In this document: positions 9,240-18,470 of the stretch, piece by piece | Position numbering within the stretch: position 1 is the stretch's first letter | Layout of the letters: each line of letters starts with the position of its first letter | NCBI GenBank assembly: GCA_024998685.1 | Contig: JACOEH010000015.1 | Coordinates: 1-64,000 of the forward strand | Source of the DNA: Nitrospira sp. | GTDB taxonomy: Bacteria > Nitrospirota > Nitrospiria > Nitrospirales > Nitrospiraceae | Length of the DNA stretch: 64,000 bases | Direction: 5' to 3' | The notes under the pieces: model-generated | What the model was told of the DNA's origin: nothing | What the model saw: only the letters and a program-made list of their open reading frames with translations | The model's database searches: none | Position numbers and translations under genes: made by a program

Positions 9240-9673
9240 GATGCGCTTCCGATTTGCCTGCAGCACCATCGGAGGAGACCTTCCAGCTTGGCGTGATTCT
9301 GCAGATCCGCACTTCGCGCAAATGTGACGGCTACAAACTCGTCGGTCATTTCGGTCTCCTCAACAAACCCGGATTGAAGGAGGAGCGCCCGATATTTGGA
9401 AACGGCAGGCTGCAGAAAGTACTTGGCCTGCTTCGCGACCTCATCCGTTCCTAAATCTTCCGGCGTTCCTTCAGACATGAGCGCCATCACTTCATCCATC
9501 GCCACCCCATACTGGCAAAGAACCTTCCCGTCCGGCCTGACTTCCAAGAGCCAACCATCGTCACCAAGATCCATGACAAGCGGACCATCCGGCTCCAATT
9601 CGTAAAACTGGGGGAAAGATTGCTTGAGATTGGTACGCAGCTGGATCCAGGCTTGGGAAGCTTGCTGCGTCAT
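9236..9673 (-). CDS. conserved hypothetical protein of the four-gene coupled operon
   Basis: About 145 residues, soluble and acidic, with no signal peptide or recognised domain. Features include a FYELEPDGPLVMDLGDDGWLL-like beta-rich segment near the N-terminus and a helical C-terminal half (AKLEGLLRWCCRQIG). The start at 9673 gives a 4-bp ATGA overlap with the TPR gene upstream. The stop overlaps the methyltransferase start in the same way, which is the main evidence that it is a real gene. Function is unknown. Confidence 0.75.
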   Translation of the reverse strand: MTQQASQAWIQLRTNLKQSFPQFYELEPDGPLVMDLGDDGWLLEVRPDGKVLCQYGVAMDEVMALMSEGTPEDLGTDEVAKQAKYFLQPAVSKYRALLLQSGFVEETEMTDEFVAVTFARSADLQNHAKLEGLLRWCCRQIGSAS

Positions 9674-10494
9674 GCCTGCAGCCCTCGGCAAGGTCGTGAC
9701 TGGTACGGATCGGTGAGGCGAGCGCGAAGCGCTTGTAGACGCTGGGTATTTTCTTCAAGTTTCGGCAGGCGATACTTACGATCCATGCGCACCACCTGAT
9801 CAAGGAGGTCTACAGCATCCTGCAAACGCCCCATTTCCTCATAACACTGAGCAAGCACGTATCGGGCGCCGCCGGCGCGAAGCTCGTCCCGCAATCGTTC
9901 GGCGACCGACTGGCTGGTTTGGCAACAAGCGATGGCTTCGTCGTATCGCTTTTGCGTCAAGAATGTGCGGCCAATCATGCGCCAGGCGTCCGCAACACCG
10001 CCCAGGTTACTCAACCGACGCATTAACTCCAACGACCGTTCATAAAACTGAATCGCCTCTTCAAAGCGACCGGTTTCACGAGCGACCAGACCAAGATCCG
10101 AGAACAAGACGGCTTGGGCCGGTTCATCATGCGTTTTGGTCATGAGGTCGAGAGCCTCGAGATAATACGCCTGTGCCCGATCCCATTCGCCCGCATCAGC
10201 CCGGAGATTTCCCAGATTTGCCAGCGTCGTCCCGATGCCTTTCTCATCACCGAGGAGTTTTTGCAATTCCAAGACTTCGTGATAATGCGCTTGGGCAGAA
10301 TCCCGCCGTCCACTGACTGCGCAGATGTTACCCAGATTGCCGAGTGTGGCAACTAGAGCGCGTTGATCACCGGTAAACCGATCATACTCTAATGCCTTGG
10401 CGTAACAGGTATAGGCCTCCGTGTAGTACCCTCGTGAGAAATGTTCATTGCCTTGTCGATTCAATTCTTCGGATAGGCTGTGACGCAATGTCAT
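9670..10494 (-). CDS. tetratricopeptide-repeat protein
   Basis: Most of the 274 residues are TPR units with the W/L-G-Y-A-F-A-P pattern, for example ALATLGNLGNICAVSGRRDSA, TLANLGNLRADAGEWDRAQ and LFSDLGLVARETGRFEEAI (each listed unit about 40 residues apart). At least five to six repeats are visible from residue 10 to 250. No signal peptide is present, so it is probably a cytoplasmic scaffold. It is coupled by ATGA overlaps to the MBL-fold gene before it and the unknown gene after it. Confidence 0.85.
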   Translation of the reverse strand: MTLRHSLSEELNRQGNEHFSRGYYTEAYTCYAKALEYDRFTGDQRALVATLGNLGNICAVSGRRDSAQAHYHEVLELQKLLGDEKGIGTTLANLGNLRADAGEWDRAQAYYLEALDLMTKTHDEPAQAVLFSDLGLVARETGRFEEAIQFYERSLELMRRLSNLGGVADAWRMIGRTFLTQKRYDEAIACCQTSQSVAERLRDELRAGGARYVLAQCYEEMGRLQDAVDLLDQVVRMDRKYRLPKLEENTQRLQALRARLTDPYQSRPCRGLQA

Positions 10495-11093
10495 GACGTC
10501 ACCGACAAGAGTTGTTCCACTTGCTGTTTCCCACCGACAAGAATGGAGGCGCCGTCTCCGACGAGGAGGCTATCGAAGTTGTACTTCAAGAGGCGGAAAA
10601 GCCCCTCCTTGGCCTTCTGGATATCCACATATTTTTCGGCAGGAAGCAGACGGACGGAACCGGGCGGCTTGCCGATCAACGCATCCCCGACGATCAGCAC
10701 CCCTCGTCCTCGTTCGATAAACAATGCCGACTCTCCCAGGGACTTCTGATCCTTCAGATGGATGACCCAAATACCACCGGGTAACAGCTCGCCATCCTTA
10801 TAGGTCGTCGTTGGTTTCACATCCATCTGGGCGGCATCGGCTTCCGGCACTCGGAGCTGACACTTGAACTCTGCCTGATAGACCACAGCCTCTCGGAGAT
10901 GATCTCGGTTCGTGACCAGGATGTAGTCAATCGGCTCATGCCGGCGGACGACCACCCTCGCCTCGGCCGTCATCGGAGGTGGGTCTACGAGGATCTTATG
11001 TTCACCGATCACCAGGAACAATCCGTTGAAGTCGAGCTGCTTCTCGTCTGAAAACCACGACCATTGCCAGATGCCGGGCAAGATTTGTTTCAT
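10491..11093 (-). CDS. metallo-beta-lactamase-fold-like protein with a degenerate metal site
   Basis: The overall order of segments is that of a small MBL-fold hydrolase: an N-terminal GIWQWSWFSDEKQLDFNGLFLV strand pair, KILVDPPPMT in the position of the first Asp motif, ILVTNRDHLRE where HxHxDH normally lies, and VLIVGDALIG where the later Asp (GD) lies. The two leading histidines of HxHxDH are replaced (N-R-D-H), so only part of the binuclear site is left. It may bind one metal or none. It is the first gene of the four-gene coupled operon. Catalytic function is uncertain. Confidence 0.7.
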   Translation of the reverse strand: MKQILPGIWQWSWFSDEKQLDFNGLFLVIGEHKILVDPPPMTAEARVVVRRHEPIDYILVTNRDHLREAVVYQAEFKCQLRVPEADAAQMDVKPTTTYKDGELLPGGIWVIHLKDQKSLGESALFIERGRGVLIVGDALIGKPPGSVRLLPAEKYVDIQKAKEGLFRLLKYNFDSLLVGDGASILVGGKQQVEQLLSVTS

Positions 11094-11146
11094 AGCAAGA
11101 GATGACGCTTAGAGTTGATGGTCAACGGCTTATGGCACAGAGAAAA

Positions 11147-11386
11147 TCACAGATTGCCGATAGCGTCCTGTACCGTTTTGGTGACTTTCGCCTGGATGCT
11201 CGCTTCGCGAGGCAAGTCGATAATGTCGTCTTCGGGTACAGTGATAAATTTACGGTTCGGCCCTTTTGTCAGGGATATCAGAAACATGCTGTTGGATGGA
11301 GTCACGGGGATCACGACTTGCACTGTTTCGTCGATCTCCTTCACCACCTCCAGAAACTTTTGTTTTCCCTCCTCCATCTCATCCAT
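11147..11386 (-). CDS. small conserved hypothetical protein
   Basis: I start this gene at the ATG at 11386, which has an AGGAGA/AGGAAA stretch 6-14 bases upstream; a longer reading frame begins further up without such support. The 79-residue product begins with a helical acidic segment (MDEMEEGKQKFLEVVKEID) and continues with beta-like strands (VVIPVTPSNSMFLISL). No export signal or known domain is seen. Confidence 0.6.
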   Translation of the reverse strand: MDEMEEGKQKFLEVVKEIDETVQVVIPVTPSNSMFLISLTKGPNRKFITVPEDDIIDLPREASIQAKVTKTVQDAIGNL

Positions 11387-11522
11387 CGTTTCCTGTCTCC
11401 TCACCTGTTCGCTTCCCCGCTCTCCAAAGATCCGGTGATCGAGGCTTCGCACCTGCGCGCATCGACCGATGCTGCATCCTACCATGACATTTTTTTGAGC
11501 GGCAACCGCAAGGCAGGGGAAG

Positions 11523-11876
11523 TCAATCCTCGGCAGGGCTCTCGCGCTGGTTCAGCATATCCTCGAGCTGTTCTTTGGTTCCACCCTCAAAGCGAACGAA
11601 CTCGAGTCCGAATCGATCTCCATTCTTCCAACGGACGATGGCGCGGGCAATGATAATCGGAGGACGAGCCTCCGATGCTTGCACGCGTAGACTCAGACCG
11701 GCTCCGATGGGGAATTGAATCCGGCTCTCGATCTCACACCCGGTAATCGTCAGATTGGTCACCGTTCCGTGTCCTGATCGTTCATCTCCCGTAAATAAAG
11801 CCGGATAGTCGACCTGCACTCGGCGTCTGCCCCGTGGCTGCAGTGCTTTCTGATCGTCTTCCGTTGGAGGCGTCAT
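11523..11876 (-). CDS. PilZ domain protein (putative c-di-GMP effector)
   Basis: This 117-residue single-domain PilZ protein has an arginine cluster RGRRRVQVDYPA at about 15-26 that matches the RxxxR element. A second motif NLTITGCEIES around 44-54 corresponds to (D/N)xSxxG, and a late RWKNGDRFGLEFV strand is typical. In the second motif Ser is replaced by Thr, so c-di-GMP binding is plausible but not certain. It lies 20 bp after purF on the same strand and may be the last gene of that transcript. Confidence 0.85.
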   Translation of the reverse strand: MTPPTEDDQKALQPRGRRRVQVDYPALFTGDERSGHGTVTNLTITGCEIESRIQFPIGAGLSLRVQASEARPPIIIARAIVRWKNGDRFGLEFVRFEGGTKEQLEDMLNQRESPAED

Positions 11877-11895
11877 GGCTTCCGTGCAAACGAGT

Positions 11896-13326
11896 TCAGC
11901 GCGCTGATTCGAACAGGCCTAACTGAAGCTCTTCTGCGCGGGTAAACGGGATAGGATAGCGCTCGGTAAAACAGGCCGTACAGTACTGATCGGCTGTCCT
12001 TGGGGCGGATTTTAACATGCCGTCAAGGCTAAGATACGCCAAACTGTCGGCCGTGATGTACTTGCGGATTTCTTCCGTCGAGTGATCGGAGGCGATCAGC
12101 TCTTTTTTCGTCGGTGTGTCGATTCCGTAAAAACAAGGCGAGACGATTGGAGGAGAGCTAATGCGCATGTGGACTTCTTTCGCCCCTGCTTGTCGAATCA
12201 TCTTGACGATCTTACGGCTTGTCGTGCCACGCACCAACGAGTCGTCGATGACGACGACTCGTTTCCCCTCCAATACTTCGGGAACGGCATTCAACTTCAC
12301 CTTGACTCCGAAGTGACGAATCGACTGTTCCGGTTCAATGAACGTCCGTCCGACATAGTGGTTGCGGATCAAACCGGTTTCAAATCGGATTCCCGCCCCT
12401 TCGGAATAGCCAAGCGCAGCCGGCACACCGGAGTCGGGAACGGGAATGACGACATCCGCCGGTACCCATGCCTCTTGGGCCAACTGCCGACCCAATGCCT
12501 TACGTGTGGCGTACACGGCGTTGGCCCCAAAGATGCGGCTATCCGGCCTCGCAAAATAGACGTACTCAAACACACACATGGCCTGATTCTTCTTTGGAAA
12601 CGGATGATGACTGTCGAGTCCCTGATCACTGATGACGATCAATTCGCCCGGTTCCACCTCTCGAACATACTCGGCATCGAGCAAGTCAAACGCGCAGGTT
12701 TCGGACGCCACAATCCAGCTGCTGCGCAGGCGTCCGATGCACAGCGGTCTGAGCCCGTAGGGATCGCGCGCGGCAATAAGTCCGTTGTCGGTCATCAACA
12801 CAACTGAGAACGCACCTCGAACTTGGCTCAGAGCATCGATCACCCTTGCGAGAAAGGAACCTGCTCGCGAGTGTGCGATGAGATGGATAATGACCTCGCT
12901 GTCCGATGTGGACTGGAAGATCGCTCCGTAGGCTTCGAGTTCGTGTCGGAGCATTTGAGCATTGATGAGATTGCCGTTGTGAGCCAAGGCCAAATTACCG
13001 AGTGCAAAATTCACGGTCAGCGGCTGCACGTTCTTCAGATCGTGGCCGCCGGCAGTGGAGTAGCGATTGTGCCCGATAGCCATATGGCCGGGCAGTTTCT
13101 CAAGCACGGATTTGTGAAAAATGTCTGCGACAAGACCCATGCCTTTCTGTATAAAAAATTGGTCTCCATCTCCTGCAACGATCCCTGACGCCTCTTGCCC
13201 GCGGTGCTGCAGTGCGTACAATCCGAGGTAGGTCAGATTAGCAGCTTCTTCGTGGCCGAAGACGCCGAAGACGGCGCACTCGTCGTGAAACTTATCGGAA
13301 GATATGATCGGCAGCTCTCTATTCAT
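11896..13326 (-). CDS. purF: amidophosphoribosyltransferase
   Basis: PurF catalyses the first step of purine synthesis, transferring glutamine ammonia to PRPP. The N-terminal glutamine amidotransferase domain has its nucleophile in DECAVFGV. From the ATG at 13326 this is Cys17, preceded by a short propeptide as in the B. subtilis enzyme. The PRPP loop [14 protein letters not shown] is intact. Cysteines in [17 protein letters not shown] and the closing CTAC pair match the four Fe4S4 ligands of B. subtilis PurF, so this is the propeptide-bearing, oxygen-sensitive type. An upstream TTG (13347) is a possible alternative start. It follows purL with a 21-bp gap. Confidence 0.97.
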   Translation of the reverse strand: MNRELPIISSDKFHDECAVFGVFGHEEAANLTYLGLYALQHRGQEASGIVAGDGDQFFIQKGMGLVADIFHKSVLEKLPGHMAIGHNRYSTAGGHDLKNVQPLTVNFALGNLALAHNGNLINAQMLRHELEAYGAIFQSTSDSEVIIHLIAHSRAGSFLARVIDALSQVRGAFSVVLMTDNGLIAARDPYGLRPLCIGRLRSSWIVASETCAFDLLDAEYVREVEPGELIVISDQGLDSHHPFPKKNQAMCVFEYVYFARPDSRIFGANAVYATRKALGRQLAQEAWVPADVVIPVPDSGVPAALGYSEGAGIRFETGLIRNHYVGRTFIEPEQSIRHFGVKVKLNAVPEVLEGKRVVVIDDSLVRGTTSRKIVKMIRQAGAKEVHMRISSPPIVSPCFYGIDTPTKKELIASDHSTEEIRKYITADSLAYLSLDGMLKSAPRTADQYCTACFTERYPIPFTRAEELQLGLFESAR

Positions 13327-13347
13327 GATCCTCAACGGGCCACTCAA

Positions 13348-15585
13348 TTAAGCTTGGTTCAACGATCGCTCTACAGAAAATGCCCATCGATCGAGGAGCA
13401 CCGTCACCGGTTGATCAATCACCGGTTCCGCCGACCCTTCATTTCCGACGGACACCATCAATCGCTCACCGGAGACCGCCCCAATCACTTCAGCCGGGAC
13501 ACCAAAACGTCTCGCATGGCCGAGAATGGCCCCTCGATGGACCGGATTGGCCGAGATCACGATCCTGGACTGACTCTCACCAAAAAGAACTGAATCTTTT
13601 CGAAGCCTGCCTCTGGACAATCTTACCACAGCACCCACGGTCCGCTCGGGACCGGAGATACAGCTTTCCGCCAGGGCAACAGTGATACCTCCCTCCGAGC
13701 AATCATGCGCGGACTGTAGGAGTCCATCATGAATCAGCGACAACACGCAGTCATGGAGCATCTTCTCCGAATTCAGGTTCAGATAGGGCGGCGATCCCTG
13801 TTCGCGAGCCTGAACGACCTTGAGGTACTCCGATCCACCCAAATCCTCACGGCAGGAGCCCAGCAAGATAATGTCGTCGCCGTCCTGCTTGAACCACTGA
13901 GTCATCGAACGTTCAGCGTCATCGATCAACCCGACCATACCCAGCATGGGGGTAGGATAAATGGAGAGTCCGTTGGTTTCGTTGTAAAAGCTGACGTTCC
14001 CGCTCACGATGGGGATTTGGAAATGCTCGCAGGCGTCTTTCATCCCTTCGATCGCCATGGCGAACTGCCACATGATATCGGGTCGCTCCGGGTTGCCGAA
14101 ATTAAGACAATCCGTCAAGCCGATCGGTACGGCGCCTGAACAGACGAGATTCCGCGCCGCCTCGGCCACGGCCAACCGAGCCCCTTCATAGGGATTCAGC
14201 AAGCAATAACGGCTGTTGCAATCGACCGTCATCGCCACAGCCTTTTTCGTGCCCTTGATCCGCACCACCGCCGCATCGGAACCGGGTCGCACCGTGGTGT
14301 TCGTCCGCACCGTGTGATCGTACTGTTCGTACACCCACCGCTTGCTGGCGATCGTCGGCGATTCCAACAAGGCCAGCAATGCCGCATTCGCATCTTTCAC
14401 ATCGGGAATGGCGTCGTAGTTCAGGTTCGTCAACATATCCTGATAGGCCGGCGGTTGGTAAGGCCGTTCATAGCGCGGGCCGTCGTCGGCCAATGCCTTC
14501 GCCGGAATTTCCGCAACGACCTTCCCCTGCTCCATGACGCGCAAGATTCCGTCGGCGGTCACTTTTCCGACCACGGCAACATCCAGATCCCACTTCCGGC
14601 AAATTTCGATGCATTCGTCTTCCTTGCCGGCTTTCGCCACCATCAACATACGCTCCTGAGATTCAGACAGCATGATTTCATAGGGCGTCATACCCGGCTC
14701 GCGCCGCGGTACCACCGTAAGGTCCAGCTCGATTCCGTTACCGGCGCGGGAAGCCATTTCACAGGAAGAACTCGTCAACCCTGCAGCGCCCATGTCTTGA
14801 ATCCCGACGAGTAGATCGCGTTCCATCAATTCGAGACAGGCTTCGAGCAGCAATTTTTCCGTGAAAGGATCACCAACTTGGACGGTCGGACGCTTGTGCT
14901 CCGACTGATCGTCGAACGAATCGGACGCCATCGTTGCCCCGTGAATCCCATCGCGGCCCGTTTTGGAGCCGAAATAGATGACGGGATTCCCGACGCCTGC
15001 GGCAGTGCCACGGAAGATCTTGTCCTGATGGGCGAGACCGAGACAAAACACATTGACCAACGGATTAAGGGCATAGATGTCGTTGAAGACAATTTCGCCT
15101 CCCACGGTCGGAACTCCCATGCAATTGCCGTAACCCGCGATGCCGGAAACAACCCCTTTCATGAGATGGCGGTTTTTCGGCTGGTGCAATTCTCCAAACC
15201 GCAGCGAATCGAGCAGCGCGATCGGCCTCGCTCCCATCGTAAAGATATCGCGCAGAATGCCGCCGACTCCCGTGGCGGCCCCTTGATAGGGCTCGATAAA
15301 CGATGGATGATTGTGCGATTCCATCTTGAAAACCACACACAGCCCGTCACCGATATCGACCGCTCCCGCGTTTTCACCCGGCCCCTGCACGACACGAGGC
15401 CCGGTCGTCGGCAGCTTTTTCAAGTGTACCCGAGAACTCTTGTAGGAGCAGTGCTCGGACCACATCACAGAGAACATGCCGAGTTCCGTCAAGTTGGGCT
15501 CACGCCCCAGGATATCGATGATTTTTTGGTATTCATCGCTCGTGAGATTGTGCTGAGCGATGAGGTCTTGGGTGATGAACGGCAT
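13348..15585 (-). CDS. purL: phosphoribosylformylglycinamidine synthase subunit PurL (small type)
   Basis: This is the catalytic subunit of the three-part PurLQS complex that makes FGAM from FGAR, ATP and glutamine-derived ammonia. The active-site region is clear: [15 protein letters not shown] near residues 37-51, the metal/ATP segment MESHNHPS near 89-96, the GGxxRD-type loop ([16 protein letters not shown]), and the second-half motif [11 protein letters not shown]. About 745 residues is normal for the small PurL that needs separate PurQ and PurS, both of which are present in this cluster. The start is the ATG at 15585; a GTG at 15600 is possible. Confidence 0.97.
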   Translation of the reverse strand: MPFITQDLIAQHNLTSDEYQKIIDILGREPNLTELGMFSVMWSEHCSYKSSRVHLKKLPTTGPRVVQGPGENAGAVDIGDGLCVVFKMESHNHPSFIEPYQGAATGVGGILRDIFTMGARPIALLDSLRFGELHQPKNRHLMKGVVSGIAGYGNCMGVPTVGGEIVFNDIYALNPLVNVFCLGLAHQDKIFRGTAAGVGNPVIYFGSKTGRDGIHGATMASDSFDDQSEHKRPTVQVGDPFTEKLLLEACLELMERDLLVGIQDMGAAGLTSSSCEMASRAGNGIELDLTVVPRREPGMTPYEIMLSESQERMLMVAKAGKEDECIEICRKWDLDVAVVGKVTADGILRVMEQGKVVAEIPAKALADDGPRYERPYQPPAYQDMLTNLNYDAIPDVKDANAALLALLESPTIASKRWVYEQYDHTVRTNTTVRPGSDAAVVRIKGTKKAVAMTVDCNSRYCLLNPYEGARLAVAEAARNLVCSGAVPIGLTDCLNFGNPERPDIMWQFAMAIEGMKDACEHFQIPIVSGNVSFYNETNGLSIYPTPMLGMVGLIDDAERSMTQWFKQDGDDIILLGSCREDLGGSEYLKVVQAREQGSPPYLNLNSEKMLHDCVLSLIHDGLLQSAHDCSEGGITVALAESCISGPERTVGAVVRLSRGRLRKDSVLFGESQSRIVISANPVHRGAILGHARRFGVPAEVIGAVSGERLMVSVGNEGSAEPVIDQPVTVLLDRWAFSVERSLNQA

Positions 15586-15753
15586 GCCGGCCTGTATCAC
15601 GACCTAGCAGTCACAGCGACAAAACTTCTATGGGGTGTTCCGAATACCAGGTATGCATGGCACCGCTGCAAGCATCGCTCGACATGATCGGCGAAGCGCG
15701 CATCCGGCGCCTCGCCGAGTCGGTCTGTGTGATCAACGAACCCTGATCCTGTT

Positions 15754-16089
15754 CTACTGCACTTCCACCTTTACGGATGATTCAGCCGCTAAGGTTTCAT
15801 GATCCTTATCTGCCGCCACGAGCTTGATCTCACGGGTCCCGGGTGACATGCCCTTGACCGTTCCTTTCCATCCCTTCTGATATTCCCCATCCACGAAACA
15901 ATGGACATGCGTCGCCTGACTACCCTTTTCGAGATCGTAGACGATTTCGACGTCACTTTTCACCTTCTGACCTTGTGCCGGACTCTTTATCGTTACCTTG
16001 CTGCCGTCATCTGCCGCAGCCCAAACATTGATACCGCTCCCCAAGGTCAACAGACCGACCGCCGCCAACACTGCACCTACACGTCTCAT
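15754..16089 (-). CDS. small secreted protein, predicted Ig-like fold
   Basis: The ATG at 16089 is preceded by AGGAGG. A typical signal peptide follows (MRRVGAVLAAVGLLTLGSGINVWA, cut after WAAA). The mature part of about 85 residues reads as a beta sandwich: VTIKSPAQGQKVKSDVEIVYDL, then HVHCFVDGEYQKGW (segments about 25 residues apart), then GTREIKLVAADKDHE. This resembles the DUF4399-like or big Ig-like exported domains. It lies between purL and purQ on the same strand although it has no obvious link to purines. Confidence 0.7.
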   Translation of the reverse strand: MRRVGAVLAAVGLLTLGSGINVWAAADDGSKVTIKSPAQGQKVKSDVEIVYDLEKGSQATHVHCFVDGEYQKGWKGTVKGMSPGTREIKLVAADKDHETLAAESSVKVEVQ

Positions 16090-16219
16090 CTCGACCCTCC
16101 TCATTTATATGAAAGAAATGTAAGACTGATGCGCACCAACTGACGCAATACTTTACCGCGACCACTTCTCATCTTCAATCCTCCGGAGAGCGATCCCGGC
16201 CAAATCGTCGTGGATACGC

Positions 16220-16936
16220 TCACCGCGCTCCCGCCAACTCCTTCCGCCCCAAAGACGCGATCATCGATTGGAAGATCGCCCGCCCGTCTTCATTGCCCAA
16301 CATCACCTCGGCACATCGCTCCGGATGCGGCATCATGCCCAACACATTACCTTCCGCGTTGCGGATACCTGCGATATTGTCGAGCGAGCCGTTCAGGCAA
16401 GCCTCTGGCGTCACCTTCCCATCTGCCGTGCAATACCGGAACACGGCCTGTGCATTGGCTTGAAGGGCCGCCAATGTCACTGGATCGGTGTAGTAATTCC
16501 CATCCGCATGAGCGATCGGGATTTTGAGCACCTGTCCGGACCTGCAGACATTGGTAAACGGCGTCGCAGCGTTCTCCACTTTGACGTAGGTCTCGCGACA
16601 GATAAAGTGCAGCGACTTATTTCGCAACATGGCTCCCGGCAACAAACCCGCTTCCAGCAGGATCTGGAAGCCATTGCAAATACCCAGTACCAATCCGCCC
16701 TCGGCCGCATATTGTTTCACCGCTTGCATGACCGGAGAAAATCGCGCAATCGCGCCGGTCCGGAGATAATCACCGTACGAAAATCCGCCCGGCAGGATCA
16801 CCGCATCCAGCCCGGTTAGCGATGTCTCCTTATGCCAGACCATCGTCACATCTTGTCTCAGCACGTCGCGAAAGACATGCCGGCAATCGTGATCGCAATT
16901 ACTACCGGGAAAAACGACGACGCCGACGTTGGGCAT
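16220..16936 (-). CDS. purQ: phosphoribosylformylglycinamidine synthase subunit PurQ
   Basis: This is the glutaminase subunit of the PurLQS complex. The class I amidotransferase triad is intact: the nucleophile Cys87 in [11 protein letters not shown], and His204 with Glu206 in MMPHPERC. The N-terminal FPGSNCDHD and [10 protein letters not shown] are family signatures. The length of 238 residues is normal. It lies downstream of purS, separated by about 110 bp of A+T-rich DNA. Confidence 0.97.
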   Translation of the reverse strand: MPNVGVVVFPGSNCDHDCRHVFRDVLRQDVTMVWHKETSLTGLDAVILPGGFSYGDYLRTGAIARFSPVMQAVKQYAAEGGLVLGICNGFQILLEAGLLPGAMLRNKSLHFICRETYVKVENAATPFTNVCRSGQVLKIPIAHADGNYYTDPVTLAALQANAQAVFRYCTADGKVTPEACLNGSLDNIAGIRNAEGNVLGMMPHPERCAEVMLGNEDGRAIFQSMIASLGRKELAGAR

Positions 16937-17046
16937 AATGACAGTTTTTAGTTTTGAACTTTGAGTTTTTAGTTAATGTCCGATCCACTTATTAAACAAC
17001 TAAAACACTCAACACTACAACTCAACATTCGAGCTGAACGGCAAAT
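16937..17046. repeat. A+T-rich low-complexity spacer between purS and purQ
   Basis: The spacer is built of short imperfect repeats of the AACTAAAA / AACTCAAA type and their complements (for instance AACTAAAAACTCAAAG read on the minus strand). It is much more A+T-rich than the flanking genes. No clear promoter or terminator is visible. Its role, if any, is unknown. Confidence 0.5.
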
Positions 17047-17289
17047 CTATGCGCTCAGCTCGTACCGGTATTCCTCAATAATGGTATTCGCCAGGAGTTT
17101 TTCACACATCTGCTTCACCTCGATCTCGGCCTTCGCCTTATCTGTCTCTTGGAGATTCAGCTCCATGTACTTCCCGACACGGACATTCGCCGCATTCTTA
17201 AACCCCAATGAATCCAGCGCATGCTCAATGGCTTTGCCTTGTGGATCCAAGATGCCCGGCTTCAGTGTGACATGAATTTTGGCTTTCAC
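17047..17289 (-). CDS. purS: phosphoribosylformylglycinamidine synthase subunit PurS
   Basis: This 80-residue protein is the small structural subunit that docks PurQ onto PurL. The sequence begins KAKIHVTLKPGILDPQGKAI and carries the LGFKNAANVRVGKY and MCEKLLANTIIEEY elements of PurS. The start is a GTG at 17289, overlapping the stop of the small membrane-protein gene by 4 bp (GTGA). The frame stays open further upstream, but that part is not PurS-like. Confidence 0.95.
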   Translation of the reverse strand: MKAKIHVTLKPGILDPQGKAIEHALDSLGFKNAANVRVGKYMELNLQETDKAKAEIEVKQMCEKLLANTIIEEYRYELSA

Positions 17290-17504
17290 AACTTGCTCTC
17301 CCGCTTCTCTTCGGCTTCGTTCAACCGATCCACATATTTTTTGATCCAGATGATCACTGCGACAGTGAGCCCACCGCAAAATACCAAGGCGACGAACGCC
17401 CAGCGCCATGGTGACTCGTTCAACCGATAGGCCATCACGCCCACGATGGCCGCCCAAATCACCACCGACGCGATCAGGCCATAATTCAAATACGCCCGCA
17501 ACAT
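17286..17504 (-). CDS. small two-helix membrane protein in the purine operon
   Basis: The ATG at 17504 follows a purine-rich GGAAGGAAAAAAGAAG binding site. The 72-residue product has two membrane helices (LIASVVIWAAIVGVMAY and WAFVALVFCGGLTVAVIIWI) and a charged C-terminal tail (KKYVDRLNEAEEKRESK). Its stop overlaps the purS start, so the two are translationally coupled. No link to purine chemistry is known. Confidence 0.7.
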   Translation of the reverse strand: MLRAYLNYGLIASVVIWAAIVGVMAYRLNESPWRWAFVALVFCGGLTVAVIIWIKKYVDRLNEAEEKRESKL

Positions 17505-17643
17505 CTCTTCTTTTTTCCTTCCACCAGAGATCGGGAGGAGACTCCGGGCTTTGTCCCGCGATATCGCGGAAACTCGGGACACCATACTTCTTGAGCCCGA
17601 ACGGTCCGCGTTGCGGACGGCTCGCGATATTCGATGTTCCGTT

Positions 17644-17697
17644 TAAATTTCGCTTAGAACAGAACAAGTTTCGCCTGCCGAGCGATGGCGAAATTTA
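17644..17697. repeat. inverted repeat downstream of purC
   Basis: TAAATTTCGC (17644-17653) and GCGAAATTTA (17688-17697) form a perfect 10-bp inverted repeat around a 34-base loop. A smaller GTCCGC/GCGGAC hairpin lies about 30 bp to its left. It lies 41 bp beyond the purC stop. It may be a transcript-processing or attenuation structure, or the remnant of a mobile repeat. Confidence 0.4.
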
Positions 17698-17737
17698 GTG
17701 CGGTCGAGTTGACGTGCTTGAGCGGACAAGGCCCAGG

Positions 17738-18448
17738 TCACCCCTCCTCGCAAACTCGCCTTAACACCTCCTGATACGCCTCCTCGACCTTTCCCATATC
17801 CTTTCGAAACCGATCCTTATCCATCGACTCACCGGTCGTCATGTCCCAGAAACGGCAGGTATCCGGAGAAATCTCGTCTGCGAGGATCAGTTTATTGTGA
17901 AAGACTCCGAACTCAAGCTTGAAATCGACGAGCTGCATCTTCCGTTCGGAGAAGAACGGTTTGAGGACTTTATTAACCGCATGACCCAGTTCACGCAGCT
18001 CACGCAACACGCCTGGTGTCGCCACATTCATCAGCCGCAAGTGATCGTCATTGACCAGCGGGTCTCCCAGTGCGTCGTTCTTGTAATAGAACTCAACGAC
18101 CGCCGGGTCGATCCGGTTCCCTTCTTTCAGCCCGAGCCGCTTGGCCAAACTGCCCGTCACGACGTTCCGGATCACGACTTCGATTGGTACGATTCTGACT
18201 CGCTTCGTGAGCATTTCCCGGTCATTCAATCGCTCCACAAAGTGTGTCCGTACCCCGTTTTGCTCCAAGAGCCGAAAAAGCCGCTCGGAGATCTTGTTGT
18301 TCATCACGCCTTTGTCGACGATCGTGCCGCGCTTCTGCGCGTTGAAGGCCGTCGCATCGTCCTTGAAATACTGCACGACCTGATCCGGATTTTCCGTCGA
18401 AAAAATCTTCTTCGCCTTGCCTTCGTAAAGAAGCTCGCCCGTCGCCAT
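17738..18448 (-). CDS. purC: phosphoribosylaminoimidazole-succinocarboxamide synthase
   Basis: PurC joins CAIR and aspartate to make SAICAR with ATP. Family signatures are present throughout the 236 residues: LLYEGKAKKIFST at the N-terminus, the KDDATAFNAQKRG loop, MLTKRVRIVPIEVVIRNVV (about 80-98), and the C-terminal LVDFKLEFG and LADEISPDTCRFWD substrate-binding segments. The length is normal for the bacterial single-domain enzyme. It follows cld with a 22-bp gap. Confidence 0.97.
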   Translation of the reverse strand: MATGELLYEGKAKKIFSTENPDQVVQYFKDDATAFNAQKRGTIVDKGVMNNKISERLFRLLEQNGVRTHFVERLNDREMLTKRVRIVPIEVVIRNVVTGSLAKRLGLKEGNRIDPAVVEFYYKNDALGDPLVNDDHLRLMNVATPGVLRELRELGHAVNKVLKPFFSERKMQLVDFKLEFGVFHNKLILADEISPDTCRFWDMTTGESMDKDRFRKDMGKVEEAYQEVLRRVCEEG

Positions 18449-18470
18449 GATCGGACCTCAGTGGTTCAGC

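Noticed and set aside
14878-15687. 269-codon plus-strand frame opposite purL
   Set aside because: It is a shadow of the conserved purL sequence.
17290-17667. Upstream extension of the purS frame
   Set aside because: It overlaps the small membrane-protein gene in another frame and does not resemble PurS, which starts at the GTG at 17289.
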